Source of the DNA: Spisula solida
Taxonomy: Eukaryota > Mollusca > Bivalvia > Venerida > Mactridae
Assembly: GCA_947247005.1 (NCBI GenBank)
Contig: OX365948.1
Coordinates: 39,188,601-39,252,600, forward strand
Length of the DNA stretch: 64,000 nt
Reading direction: 5' to 3'
Shown: piece by piece, positions 1 to 15,000 of the stretch
Numbering within the stretch: position 1 is the stretch's first letter
How the letters are laid out: each line of letters starts with the position of its first letter
Notes under the pieces: model-generated
Seen by the model: only the letters and a program-made list of their open reading frames with translations
Told to the model about the DNA's origin: nothing
The model's database searches: none
Translations under genes and position numbers: made by a program

Positions 1-3000
1 AAAAGGATGTAAAGGAGGCCGTAGAAGAAACTGCCTTGGATATAGTAAAATCAGACAAGGTCAAACGAATTGACAAAAGGGTAAGTTTACTAGTATTTCA
101 TTTTATTCCTTTGACTTATCTTCATGCACATGCTGCTTTTTGTGAGTGTATCCTCTAATTTTAAAACTCGAACATACATGTAGTAAGTTTAACCAATTAA
201 ATCTTGTTATACGTTCACTCTATTATTTGAATTTTGTTCTCGTATTGCATTATGACGTTTATATTTTCAGAATACCCAGCCAATGGATGATTTACGCGGA
301 TCACTGTACATGAAAGTGTTTGGCAATGAGCTCAGATACATGGACTTCCAAGGACTCGACTCTCTATTTGCTTCAAATAGTATAAACATCCTTGATATTC
401 TCATGGCATTGAGTAAGGAAAACGATTACCAATATACACATAGCTCAATGTTCATGGATAGCACACTGGTTGTTCCAACAAGCTCTGGATTTCCTCTTAA
501 ACTGACAGTAAATGGAACTGCAACTATTGACTTGAAAGCATCGGGCATGGTAGATGTTATGAAAATGGCATCTTCTCCCCCAACTATGGATGTACATGGT
601 ACAATGAAACCAAGGTGAGATCATATAAACTGCATATTCATCTTTGTTTTCTGTGATTAGATCTTACAATCTGTGAGTTGAATGATCATTTCTCCGGTTC
701 TTTACTTTCTTGATGAGATTATCTGATGATTATTCAATTAGAGATTAGTTCCTTTTCACGTGTTGCTTTTTTGCTCTCCTGTTTTAGTTGAAGGCTAACT
801 CCATATGTTTTGTTCTTATCATTTTGTATATCGTGAATTACTGATCTTAGGCATTATAAAAATTGGATTGTACATTTTCAATTATTTTATATTTAATAAT
901 AATCTTTTTAAATTGCAGTGGAGCTATCGTTGTTTCAAGCAGTATGGGAGTTGATGTACTTGGTACACAGACCGGAATAAAGATGGTTTCAACACTTCAC
1001 TCCAGTACATCAGTTCAGGGAAAAATATCACTTGGACAAGGGTCAGTTCTAAGCGTTGAATTCGACCTCCCTGAAGAGAAACAAGACATCATTAGTGTTA
1101 GGTAAATATTTAGATCAGAATTATACGAAAAAAACCATCTTTCAAAAATACATGCAAATAATGCAAATACATATTAGTTGTTAGGACACTAAGAATGGCG
1201 TAAACGTAATCTGGTCTTTGTAATTGCAGCTCTTCGTTTTATACTGTACATCGTCACGCCGAGAGAGAACAGAAAATGATTACAGAAAACAGACAAGAAC
1301 ACACAGCTTGTACAGGAGACAAAATGGCAAAACTAACCGGTCTTGAAATATGTGGAGAAGTTACATTTCCAAATGCTTCTTTGGTAGAAAATGCCCCATA
1401 CTTCCCAATGACAGGACCAGTCAAAGCCGCTATTACCCTTTACAAACGAGACAAGACAATGAAAGGATTTAAGCTTGAAGCACGATCTATTCATGTAAGT
1501 ATTTCACACATTTCAAAATTATAAATACTATTCTGAAAAAGATGTCCAATAATTCGATGGTTTTGTAATTTTATATATTATTTCTTCTATAGATATGAAG
1601 CTGATGCTATTTTGAAATGTCGTACATAAGTATATATTAGAAGGGTCCAAAAATAATTCTGTTTTGGTAACAAGTAGTTGAAAATGGACAAAAGAAGGAC
1701 AAACATTTTGTTAATGGAATACTTTATTATTGATGCTCATTAACCATCACATCTTAATGTTATCAATCAAACGTATATTCACATTGTAGGATAACGATGT
1801 AAACATTGTGCGACTAGCATTTTCAACACCAGATTCTAGCATTGATCGCAGTTTCGGAGCTGACCTAAGTCTCAATAAAGCAGATGGTTCAGTAGATGCT
1901 AGTTTCACATCCCCATGGAAGAAGGCAGTTTTCGCAGGTAAGATGTGACCTATAATATTAAAACATGTAGTCGTGAAACTAAAAACTCACAATATTATAA
2001 TAACTACTTCTTCGTTATAAATTGATATTGAATGATTAGATTCTTTTAATTTATACACTCTCAATCTAAATCCTTCAGGTATATTCACTAACACCCGCTT
2101 CGACAAAAGCATCAGTGGAAAGTTAAATTACAATGGAGAAATGCAGTTTGATATCCAAGGAAGCCTCAAATCCCAGAAGTCTGGACCAGGAATGCGTTAC
2201 ACACCAATAATCAAAGTGAGCATTCCTGGTATGGCAAGTTCAGAACTCACTGGCTCAATTGACTATGCTCCAATGAAGTACTTCAAAACAGACTTACAGG
2301 TCAACGGTATAATGTCAACACCAATTTCGTTGAACAGTAAGTGGATTTTTAACAATGATTTGCACTTGAAGCTTACAAACAGTTAACAAACATCTTCAAA
2401 AACAAGAATGTGTAAATACGCCTAATACATGTATAACTATCAAATTAATAAAAAATATATAACAAGTTAAAATACTTCAATATGTCGTCAGTTACTAAGT
2501 AATCGTCTGTAGACCATATTGTAAATTGGCTCTGCCAAATATGTTATCCACTATAAATAAAGTCGTTACTCGTTATTTACTTAATGTTGACCCCGTCTCT
2601 TAGACATAGGCATGCAATACACATGCCAAATTTGAGATAACGTTGTTTTGACAATGGTTATATATATTATCTTACTATCTCTTTTTTATGCAATGTAGTG
2701 TTGGTGTTTCCTACACAACATGGATTCGACAATATACCGCTGTAAATATCAATACAAAACATTGTTTTTATACATCTTTTGTTTCATTAACCATTACAGC
2801 ATACATTCAAAACAAGGCAAATATTAGGAGTGCCAGTGCAAGTATAGAACTATCACCCAAACAAACGTACTCCTTCGATTCTTCGATACAAACAACTGAG
2901 TACAAGAAAAAGATCCTCTACAAGTCACAACTCTCCATTCGATCACCAACTTCAGAACTTGTTGCTTTTGGTGGCTCATTCACAAATGTGTATGGAAAGA

Positions 3001-6000
3001 ATATTGAACTTGACGTAATTCTAGATAAAATTGTGGCAAAACCAATCACAATGAAGAGTAAGTTATGACTTTTTAATATCATTATACTACATTGGATTAG
3101 ATACACAACATAAAACAACATTCTAAGCTATTTGATGACCATTAAGAGACATTTTAGTTGTTTACTGATATCAGGCTTTTTTAACTTACAGCAAACTACA
3201 TCACGAAGGCATTCCGTCGTGGACGCGTCCAAAACATTGTTCGTGTCGATCTTCGTTCACAGTTGGTTGACTTGAAAATGAGGAACAAACTTGACAACAG
3301 AAACGGAAAAACTCTCGCCGCTGACATAGATCTTACTTACGTCATTCGTCGAATTGCTAGAGACAACATTAAACTGCTTACCAAGCTAATAAACCTAAGC
3401 AGCAAATCTCTCACCAAAGGAAAATCATCACTGTAAGTTTAACATAAACTTAACCCTCTGATATCAATGAAAAGTATATTTGTAATGTGGTTGTGAATTG
3501 TTATTAAAGTAAAATTGGTCACACAGATTTATACTACAATAATTTCATTTTAATATCAGTGATTATTTGATCTTATTTTCTGTTAAACAAACTATCAATG
3601 GCACTTTTTTCTGCAGAAATTTTGCGTCCAAGCGTTATCCTTACACAAACTTTAAGATGCTAAGTAACCTAAACCACAACCAAAAACTGTCATCAATCGA
3701 GACAGACATTGCTTACGGCGAAAACTTCAAGAATGTTGACAAACAAATCAGTATGTCATTGTCTTTGGGAAGAGTCATCAAGAACTGGTCTGATGTTTCT
3801 GCTAACGTAGATGGAAAAGTTACTGTCGGAACGGTAAACATGCCTTATATAATTCGATTTTGTTATAAAATCAAGCCTTTTATAGTCAAATACACTTATA
3901 GTTTTAATAAATGTGTAATATAGATAAGTAAACCCAGTTTATGAAACGGTCATAATAACATGATTCCGAGCCGTTAAGTGCACAGCTTACAACTATTGTT
4001 AAACCTTGAATCTAATTGAAGCTGGATATATGTTTTTTACGGATTAAACTAACTGATATACGAAAGAATAAAGTTATTTCATTGACAATGAATTTATTAT
4101 ATGCTTCAATTTCTCTAATTCTATATTCAACTGATAGGCATATAATACTTACTTGTATATAATGAACGTATCCTTTAAAGGCTCATGAGTGGTATTGTAT
4201 TTCTGTTTACAGAATTTCAAAGTGATCTCGAAAATCGACCATTCTCACAGCCCTCGTTCTTTGGATACTGACGTTATGGTTCGCGTAAATAAAGATGCTG
4301 TCACTGCAAGTTTGAGTTTAAAAAATAATAGTGAAGAAAAGAAAAACGTCTACGGAGAATTCCAGCTCAACTATCCGGGCAAGTCTATTGTCATATCACA
4401 TTTACTTGACGAAACGACACAAAATGTGTACACTAGCACGCTAAATGCTAAACTCGGTCGATCCAAAAATACCATTGTTACAACAGTAACAAAGTCGTCT
4501 GCATCTGAGTTATCTTTATCTTCAAGCGTTAATATCAATGCAGTTGCTCCATTTACCATTGAAGCCCATAGCAACACCGGCCCAGATGTGTACAAAATTG
4601 GTGGATCAGTACAATCTGCATCAATCAAATATAGTACAGAAACAAGTGCTATTATCCGTTCGGGCATGGTACAACTTTCGACTGACGTCTTATATCCATC
4701 TAGACATATCATAAGTAGTTTTGAAGGAACTCAATCTGGAAATAAATATACCAGCCGAGCTGATATACGATGGAATGCAGAGAGAGATGACACTCAGCGT
4801 ATTACCATGAATGCTAATGGACAAATGACTGGATTGCGCAACATCGATGGCTCCATCACCGTCCAATATCCTAGTAGAACAATTGCTGTTGCCATTAGGA
4901 ATAATGTTGGAAACAAAATATCAACATACGCCAGTTTCCAATGGGAACCAAAGAAAGTTATCACTATCGATACCACTTATGGTCTTTATGATCAGCAACT
5001 AGTTGGTTCACTTAAATTGCGAAGTCCCTTCAATAGTCTTAAAACACTCGACGTAGATCTTAAACATCAAATCAGCGACGCTGTATTCAAGACTGACATA
5101 GATGTAGCATTTGACCCAAAAGCCACCATTTCTGGCACTTTGACAGTGCGAAGACCATTAACACTTAGAGATATTGATATCGATATTCTAGCTAAAGCGC
5201 CTACATTTGGGTACAAGACAGCAACAGCATCTTTACAACATCATATCAGAGAAGGACTTTCGACAATCGGAAAAGTCACCATGAACAGGCAATCTATGCA
5301 GATTGACATTTCCTTACGTAATAAAGGGGACGAGAAAAAAACTGATATTACTGGACAAATCGACTTGAAAACAACATCCCGTAATCTAAAGTCCGCCTCT
5401 GCAAAGGTTGCATATGGTAATGACGGAAGAAAAATAGACGGCAGTGCATTACTCACCTACAAGAAACAAACCATAGGAATACAAACATCTATGAGAAACA
5501 GACTGAATGGATACAACATCATCAGCAACGGGGAAATCAGTCTGTCTCTTCCATCAGACACGATTAAGACTACATGGGGACATAAACAAACTACTTCCGA
5601 AATGTCAACTTCCTCTGAAACAACATGGGGTACCAAACGAGTTTACATAAATTTCAACGGCATCCAGGATGTGAGCCTGCCAAAAGGTAAGCTGTCTGCT
5701 GCCCTAGAAATTCAAACACCACTAGCTGCTTTGAAGAATATTGTGTTCCACCTAAATCACGATCACTTGTCCAACCAAGTAGATTCTTCCTTGAAGTTAT
5801 CAAGCAATGGAATTGAACTGGCAAATGTTGAATACAAGTATTTGAATATTAACAGCAAACTTACTTCAAGTTTAACAGCAACCAATCCGCTTTATGACGG
5901 TACCGTGTCCATGGTTTTGACATCTTCGTATGGATCGTCACCAATGGTAGCACACATGGAATTGTCTCTTACACCATTACAAACAATCGCCTTTGATGCA

Positions 6001-9000
6001 TCCATTGATATGAAAGATACCAGTGCCATCGATGCCATTTTCAGTGTAACAATCCCAAACAAACCTACTATAACTTTGTCCGCATCCAGGAAGCAACAGC
6101 AGTCCTATGTAGATTCATTTGTCTCTGTAGAATACCAACCAGGGAAGGTTATTCGTTTAGACAGTACACATCGTACTGGGGCAATCAAACAAATGAAACT
6201 GAAGTTCACATCACCATTTACAACAGAATACGTAGCTGAAGGAGTTTTCCAATCGGGAACATTCAGTGGTAGATCCAGTGCTATGATTGTTGCAGAACCA
6301 TACATAAGCAAGTGGACAATATCTGGAAGCGTGGATGTATCCAACGGTATCACCGGAAATATCAAACTAAACGCACCTTATCCAGAAATGTCTTACAGTG
6401 AAATATCCATTCTCAGTGAAATTATTGATGGTGCTACACAATCATCGATTGTAATTGAATATCTTCCTGGCAAAATCATTAAGCTGTCAGAACTACACAT
6501 TATCAAATCGTATGAGGACATTAAAATAACAATGGAACTAACGACACCATTCAACGACTTTTCTCATATGGCTATTGCATTTAAACATCAATGCGACTCG
6601 GTAAGTGTCTTCAATTTTGGTGAACTTGAATATAGAGGAGAGAAGATTACGTTTGAAACGAAACATATCACGGAAAATGGAATTCAAAGTTCTATTTCAG
6701 TTAAAACACCATATACACAAGATATTTTGGCATCTGTCAATCACAATGGAAACCTAAACGATTTCGAAAGCCATGGCGAAGTAACATTTGGAAGTACATA
6801 TCTAGCTGATCTGAAACACAAGAAACTATCCAGTAGCTTTGAAAGCACAGCGAAATTCGCCGTTGACGATATGAGTGCAGATGGAAGTATCCAATTTAGT
6901 TTAGAACCAAAGATTTCCACCATCATTTCTATAAATACTCCAATCAAACAGATTGAAAGTATACGTATTTCACAAACATTTGAAGGAACGTTGAGGCAGT
7001 TTACGGCTGGTGCTTCCGTAAGAGTATCAGACAGGGGAACATATTCCACACTTGTTAACTCTAACATCGGATCTACTGTGGCAATGGACATTTCAATCCA
7101 GACACCAATTAAAGGATTTAGAGACATGAAAGCTGGATTCCAACACCAAGGACCAATATCTAGATTCAGTACTCGTATGGAAATTCAAAATGGCCTATCT
7201 CAGTACGTTGGAGAAATCAAATTCTCTAAGGAGCCAGCAATCAATTTTGAAGCAACACTTGCCACACCATACAAAAGCTTCGCGCTAGGAAAGATTACAC
7301 TTACACTGGAAGGAGCTTTACGTAATTTTAAATTACGCTCGGAGCTACAGAAAAACAAAGACGTATCTGAAATAGAACTTGTTTGCAACATCGAAAGGAA
7401 ATATGACATAGATCTGACAATTAAAAGTCCGAACATGGCTACAATTAAAGCTTCATTAGATCACTGGGGATCATGGAAAAAGTTCCAAAGTAAGTTCAAT
7501 TATCGCGCTGGTAAAGATAAAATTGTATCCAGTCTTCAATTTGCACTCAAACCAACAATAAATGCAATATTGTCTATCAAGTCTCCGTTCACTTGGTTAA
7601 AAAATCACCAGTTATCCATTAGACATTCAGGCAGTTTGAACAGTTTCAAATCTAACATGGAATACAAGCGAAATGGCAAATCATACGTAGGAGTTGCATC
7701 GTTCCAAAATCTAAACTCGATGAAGGCTGAACTCAATCTAAAAGGACCAACATTCAGACCGATCGTTGTAGCCGTTTCACATGAAGGACCACTAATGAAT
7801 TTCAAATCCTCAGCTACAATGTCGATGGGCAAGAAAGCTATACAAGCCGACGCTGTCCTAAACACTGTTAACGGAATTAAGGGTACTGTCGATGTTAAAA
7901 CGCCATTTGCAAATGTACGAAACATCAATGCCGCTGTTTCTCACACCGGGGATTTGGCAAACTTTAAATGCAACTGCAACATGAGATACAATGGAAAATC
8001 AAGCCAGATCGATGTAGCTGTCGACTCAACTAAAGACATTTCGGTCTCTACAACATTATCAACGCCATTTGAGGGATATGAAGACATATCTGCTTCTTTA
8101 GTTCACAGTGGATCTGCACAAAACTTCAATACACTTGCAAACTATCGACAAAACGGAAAATCATTGGAATCGCAGGTCGGCTTTAAATCTGCACCTAGTA
8201 CATTAGGAAGTGCATCACTCAAATCTAACTTCGAATCCATTGGCAATTACGAAGGTTCATTCAATATTGATCAAGCTGAAAACAAATTAAGTACCGTTGG
8301 AGAAGTGAACATTAATGGCAAAAAGTCAAGTGCGAATATTGATTTGGATTCCCGAAATGGACTTGAAGTAAAACTTAGTGCCATATCTCCATTATTCCAG
8401 GACACTGATGTCTATTTAAAACACTCCAACGAGGATAATGCTATTAATACGCAAGCTTATATTGCCCGAAACAATGTCAAACAATATGGTATACAATCCG
8501 TTTTAAGCAGCCAAGATGCTATTGGTGCCACTGTTGGAATCACCACACCCCATGAAGGGTACGAATCAATGGACTTTTCTTTCCACCACGTTGGAACCCT
8601 ACGTGATTTCCGATCAGATGCTGAAGTTCAACTATTTGGTGAGAAGTATGAGTGCGATGTTACATTTACAACTACTCGAAAAATACAAGGGACAGTTACA
8701 CTCAAGTCACCTTTGTTCGATGATATTGATGCTAGCATTTCATTCCAGGGAACACTTTCCAATTACAACTCCGATATAACATACCTGTACGGAGGAGTAA
8801 GCCAGCTACGTGCTGAGATGTCACTTAATCTTGAAGGACCCTATTCAGGCGATTTGAAAATCGTATCCCCACTGTTCAAAAACATCAAAGCCAATTTTAA
8901 CCATGAAGGAAACATGCAAAATCTCGCCACAGAAGCTCATGTTATATTTGCTGGCCAAAAAACAGACGCCGTATTTACCTTTAAAACATTGCCTGATATG

Positions 9001-12000
9001 GAAACTACATTCAGTCTTTCATCGCCAATGACAAAAGATATTGCAACGAAGTTCTTCCTAACCGGACCAGTCACAAATTTCAAATCTAACGGATATGTCA
9101 GATATGGTGGACAATCGCTAGTTGAATTTGATGGTGATTTCTTACTTGACTCCACCGTGAGAGCGAATGTACAACTGACATCTGCTATTCCATCATTGCA
9201 ACAGATATCCGCAAAGCTTACTCATTCTGGTGATTTAAGCTCTTTCAACTGCAAGGGAGAAGTGACTATTAATGGTCATTCAGTCACTGCTGACATCAAA
9301 TACAGCCCAGAAAGTGGAAATATTCACATTTCCATCCCTCTTACAGGAAATATCGATGCTACCTACTCTTTCGATAAGAATAATGGAAATGTGCATATCA
9401 CCGCTCCTTTCATGGACGATTTGGCAGCGTCATATGATATACAAGGCGACAATATACTCAAGGCCAACTCCGAGGCTAACATTCAATATGGAACTACAAA
9501 AGTTCTCGGCGTTTCGGGAAGCGTCAATTATCCTAAGTCAGTAAACATTGAAGTACGGACACCAGTAACGGGTTATGAGGTGACGCGTGCTACCTTCAAA
9601 CGAGATGGTAATTACGGTGGCCAAGGTGCACTAGAATTAAATGGCGATAAGCACGAGGCTGGTGTTGTATTGGGTGACAGAAGACAGCCAATTGGCGCAT
9701 CGGCTTTCGTAGACTCTCCACTTGCACCAACGATGTCTATAAAGACACATGTTGATGGATCTCCACTGGAAGACTTCACCGGACATCTTGAAATCGTCTA
9801 TGAATCCGAGAAGCACGAAGTTGATGCACAGCTTTCAATGATGACACCAAATATTAAAGGTAGTCTAATTTTCAATTCACCCCTTATATCTGAATTGAGG
9901 ATTACACTTGCCTCAAACAAAGAAATTGACAACATAGAAGCAAGTGGGGACATCTCTTATCGTTCAAGTAGCATTTTCTCGTTACAGACAAAATTGGAAA
10001 ACACTCAGCGCAAATCTGCGTCTCTTTCAATTACCGTTCCGGAAAACACAATTAAATTTGCAGGTAGCTTTGATGGTATGAGCACAGATTTTATTGCACA
10101 TGCCGATGCTTCCTACAATGATGAGGACGTTTCTACAAACGCTGTCTTTCAACTTCAACCTTTGACAGCCAGTGTCGGATTCAAATCGCCATATACACCG
10201 GACATTAAAACAACACTGTCATACAACCATAACGGTAACACATGCAAAGGACATGGAGACTTTTCTGTAGATAATAACAAATCAACAATTGACTTCACTG
10301 CTTCTCTTCTTCCCTTGGATATTGACATTTCAGCTGATGTTTTATCCAGAGAGTTAAGAGCTTCACTGTCCCATGACGGGTCCTTGAAGAACTTTAAAAC
10401 CTCATCTGAATTGAATATCGATAATCAAAAGTGGACAAGCAACATGCAATTCAACATGGAAGATGCATTTAAGGGATCTTTCGACATGGCAACACCTATA
10501 ACATCCCCAATGGAGGTATCATTTGAAAATGTACGTTCATTAAGCAACCTCAGAAATATGGTGTCTGTAAAATACGGAACAGTTGTACCATTTAGTTCTG
10601 ATTTACAGGTTTCAACCTCACCACTGAAGGCCACCGCGCTCATTAAAACATCATTTGATGGCTTTAAAACAATTTCGGCCTCTGTCAGCCACAATGGACA
10701 AGCACTTAATTTCAATAATCATGCTGAACTTTCTATCGAAGATAAGAAATCTGGTTTGGATATGTCGTTCGATTTTGATAATTTGAATGGACAGGTGTCT
10801 GCATTTAGCCCATACTTTCCAACATTGGCTACCGGATTTGAGTTTACTGGTAATACAGAACAGTTCTCAGCAAAGACTGATTTTAATTACGGTTTAGAAA
10901 AGTTGTCAATGGAAACAAAAGTTTTAACCAAAGGACGTTTTGCGGCTGCAATAACAGTACTTACTTCAATGCCAGGTTATCAAAAAATCACAACTCAGAT
11001 TAAACACAACGGTCAGTTCCCTAATATCGATTCATTTGCTCAAATAATGATTAAACGCAGAGATATTTTCACTAGCAGTGCAAAAATCAACACGCAATCG
11101 GGTGTCACTGTCGAATTAGCGGCTCAGTCAGCATTTACGCCCGCTATTCAGATAAATCTAAGGCACAGTGGGGAACTCAGTAATTTTAATACTAACGGAG
11201 AAATACGTGTCGATGGTGAACCATCCACTGCTACCATTTCGTTTGCAACTATGCCATCAATGACTGGCTCGGTAGATATAATTTCGCCATACATACGCCC
11301 TGTATCAGCTTCATTTGACGTAAAACATTTGGATGGCAGTCTTAATTCGCATGTTGAGGGTAGCTTCGGACCTAAGAAGATTACCTTTGATGGTAGTGCT
11401 GAGTACGAATATAATACGGGAATAACATTGGCCTTAGTTACTCCGTTTAAAGGATTCGAAAACATGCAAAGCTCTTTACAATATAAAAGCCTATATAAAG
11501 GTTTTACCGCAAATATGAACATGCAATATCCAGGAGGAAGAATAGAATCTGAAGCTAAAACAAGCTGGAGACGTAGTCTTTCTGGATCACTTTCCTTGAA
11601 AACACCCTTCGAACCTTTGAGAAATTCGAAAATAGATTTTGATTCGGGCAGTTCGTTTCCTGACATTTCTTCGGAAATAAATGTATTGCATTCAGGACAG
11701 ACTTATCATCTGAAAGGAGACTTCAAAGACATGAATGGTAAAATTACTGCAACAACTCCATTTGTCGGATTCGAAGATGTTAGTGCTGAATTTAAATACC
11801 AGGGTCCAATAAGTGACATGCAAACTAGTGCGAAAGTCGTTTACATGACAGGAAAGGAAATATCAGCTTCGTTGCAAAATGCTTTCACGGACAAGAAAAT
11901 TGATACAAAGGCACAACTAGAAACCCCTTATACTGAACCACTGAATTTGGAACTCCTTTTCAGTGGCGTCATTAGCGACTTTTCTAACGTTCTGACCGTG

Positions 12001-15000
12001 TCGATGGGAGAAGATAACATGCTTACCTCAACCACAGGATTAACAATTGGACAAAACAAATTAGACTTTGACACTTCTCTTCAGACTGTAATTGGTGGTT
12101 ATTCTGATGATCAGAAATGCACGTTTTCCTTTAGTGGAATTGTACCAAATATTGCTGCATCCATTGATGCAAAGATATTAGGAAGCAAATATTACGTGAA
12201 TACAAATTTGAAAGTCGACGACAGCGTAATTGGATCATTAGTTATAAGAACACCCATTACCCACTTGAGAGATGTTGATCTGAGTATTGAACACACTGGA
12301 TCAAGTAGAAGATTTACTACTAAGTCTGTTATGCAATACGATACTAACAAGAAGATCGAAAGTTCATTACAATACATGAAATACAGCTGGAGACGATTGC
12401 AGACAGTTCTAGAAATTAAGACGCCATTCGATGGTTTTGATGTTACAAAAGTTGAATACCGTCATATCGCTTCTGTGGACAGTTTCGAATGTAATGCTGA
12501 CTTGAGTTTCATGGAAAAGGACCTTTCTGGAACTGTTCGTGCTTCAATGTCTCCCATAAGCGCCACCGTGTCTTTAACCACACCATTTGCTGACTACGAG
12601 AATCTTGAAACTAATATGAAACTTGACTACGGAAGTAGTTTCATCAATTTCGACAGCTCTGTACAATTCAAGCGTGATAACACAATTTCATTAACATCTT
12701 CAATTAATGCGGAGTCAGACCCTCAAGTATTTGACATGAAACTTGCCACACCATTCCAAGGCTATGAAACACTCGAAGTTAGAGCATCAACCACCGGTGG
12801 CGTGTCTGATTTCCAGTCAGACATAGCACTGTCATCTTCTTTCCTACCAAATGTGCGTGCACAAGCTAACATGAAATATATGACACCAATGAATATTGAT
12901 GGTTCAGTTTCATTCAATAGCCAGATTAACAATCTAGAAAGTGTGTCCATGTCTCTCAAAAACGCAGGACGACGTGGCAAACTTCAGAGCAAATTCGAAA
13001 CAACTTGGGCTCCGTCTAAAACTATATCACTCAATGGAGAATTAACGGCAAATTCATACTCTATGGATGCCAACGTAGAATTGACAACTCCATTTCAAAT
13101 GGTTAGACAGCTGAGTATGAAATCGGAAACATTAAGAAGGGGAACAACATATTCAGAAAAGTTTACCGTAAGTCATAATGGCAGAAGTATAGCCGACAGC
13201 GACTTGGCAATTGATATTGGAAACAAGAAATCCGCAAAAATTACAATCCACAAACCTGTCGAAATATTGGTACAAGCCGAAGGATCAACAGAAAGTAGGT
13301 ATGAGGCATCGATGACAGTATCAACTGACATTTCTGATCTTAGAAATGCGCTAAAGATCAGTGGAATGTTCGATCCATCAACAAGAGTTTTATCACTCCA
13401 ACACACGTGTCCAAAGATGTCGGCTAGTTTTGAGGGAACACTAAAACTATGGAATAATAATGCTGACTTGTATTTTAATGGTATACGTTATGGATACAAA
13501 ATGAACATGAATGACAATGATGGACAAATGAAATTGGTATTACCCAACAGAAGTCTTTTGGTCAAGGGATCAAAATCTGCAAGTACAATGGAGGGTTCAT
13601 TCATGTGGGATGCCGATAGAGATGAGACCAAAAAAGTTGGATTCCGTTCTGTTGTGAGACAATCGAAAGCTGATATTACGATAATGATGCCCAGCATTGG
13701 CAAGGTAAAATACATAATCATTCACTTTAGCTTTATCTTACTACTAAAGAAATAGAAAATGATTACGAATGATACCATATAATTGTTAATTCATTCTATA
13801 GTAAGACATATGTAATCACTTAGTAAACAATTGCTATATTTCATTAATACATTCCATCGCCCTGTGTCGGTATTTAATTCTACCTTTTTCCTTTAATGTT
13901 TATTGTCATGTTATACCTTGCGTAACCACATTTTGCAGGAGGTACAAATTGATTCACAGATCAGTATGAATAAAGGACGTGTTCTTTTCGATGGAAAAAC
14001 TGAAGTAGTTTACTCTCGTGATGCCAGAAAGAAAATAACCATGGTGGCAAGACTTGAGGATATCACTGACAACTGGTCATCCCAAAATTACAGTTTCACG
14101 TTTGGTGTAAGCCATCCATACACGAGTGTCGACATTCAGCTTGAATCTGAGATAGGAAAATCTGCTGAAAAAATGACCGGAGGAATCAATATGAAATATC
14201 TCACAGTTAACAGAGAAACAAAAACATTCTCAGTCAATGGAGAGGTTGATGGCAGAAACAACGCATTTTCATTCAATGTACGGTTTGTTAAAATATAGGA
14301 TTTTACAATTAAAAATTAGTCATAAGTATACTTACAATTACTTATCCGCTTCTGACGATTGCATATAATTGGTCAGCTGATTTATGTAACTGTATGTTGG
14401 AAAGCACATACTAAATCGGTCAGAAATATATGTACGAGATATGTTCAGATAGTGCATATCCGATACCATTGACAATTGAACAAGTCAAGTGTCGAGATAA
14501 AGTACACTTTTAAAGATCAATGTGTCACTGTAGCTTAATTCTGGAGTCGTTTAAAACATTATATGTTGATCGAACTGTCAACAATTACCCGGGCCTTGTT
14601 GTCAAATAATTCATTTACATGTAATATCATAAGTTTATATTATAACGAAATCGAATACACATTTCCCCTTTATATAATCGTAAATGTGTTTGTTTCCTTC
14701 AGATGGACACACCAATAAAGAAGATCAATATCAATGGCAATGCAAAGCACGCTTCATCATATCAACTAACTCTTACAAATACATATGACAACAAACGACC
14801 ATTGACGACAATTGCTACATTTGCTCCAGCCAAACGCAGTGCAAGTTTTCAGATGAACTATGACCTAGGTTTGTACCTATATAAACTGTTTTTTTTTTAG
14901 ATATAATGCATTGTTACGGAAGTGTATTGCATTGATGACCATCCCATCTGTACCCACTTATAGTAATAAGGAGTGCCGGAGGTTATACTAAAGACGAAAT

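Noticed and set aside
4371..13721. Many minus-strand open frames of 60-172 codons inside the giant exon
   Set aside because: They are shadows of the strongly coding plus strand and have no splice or promoter context.
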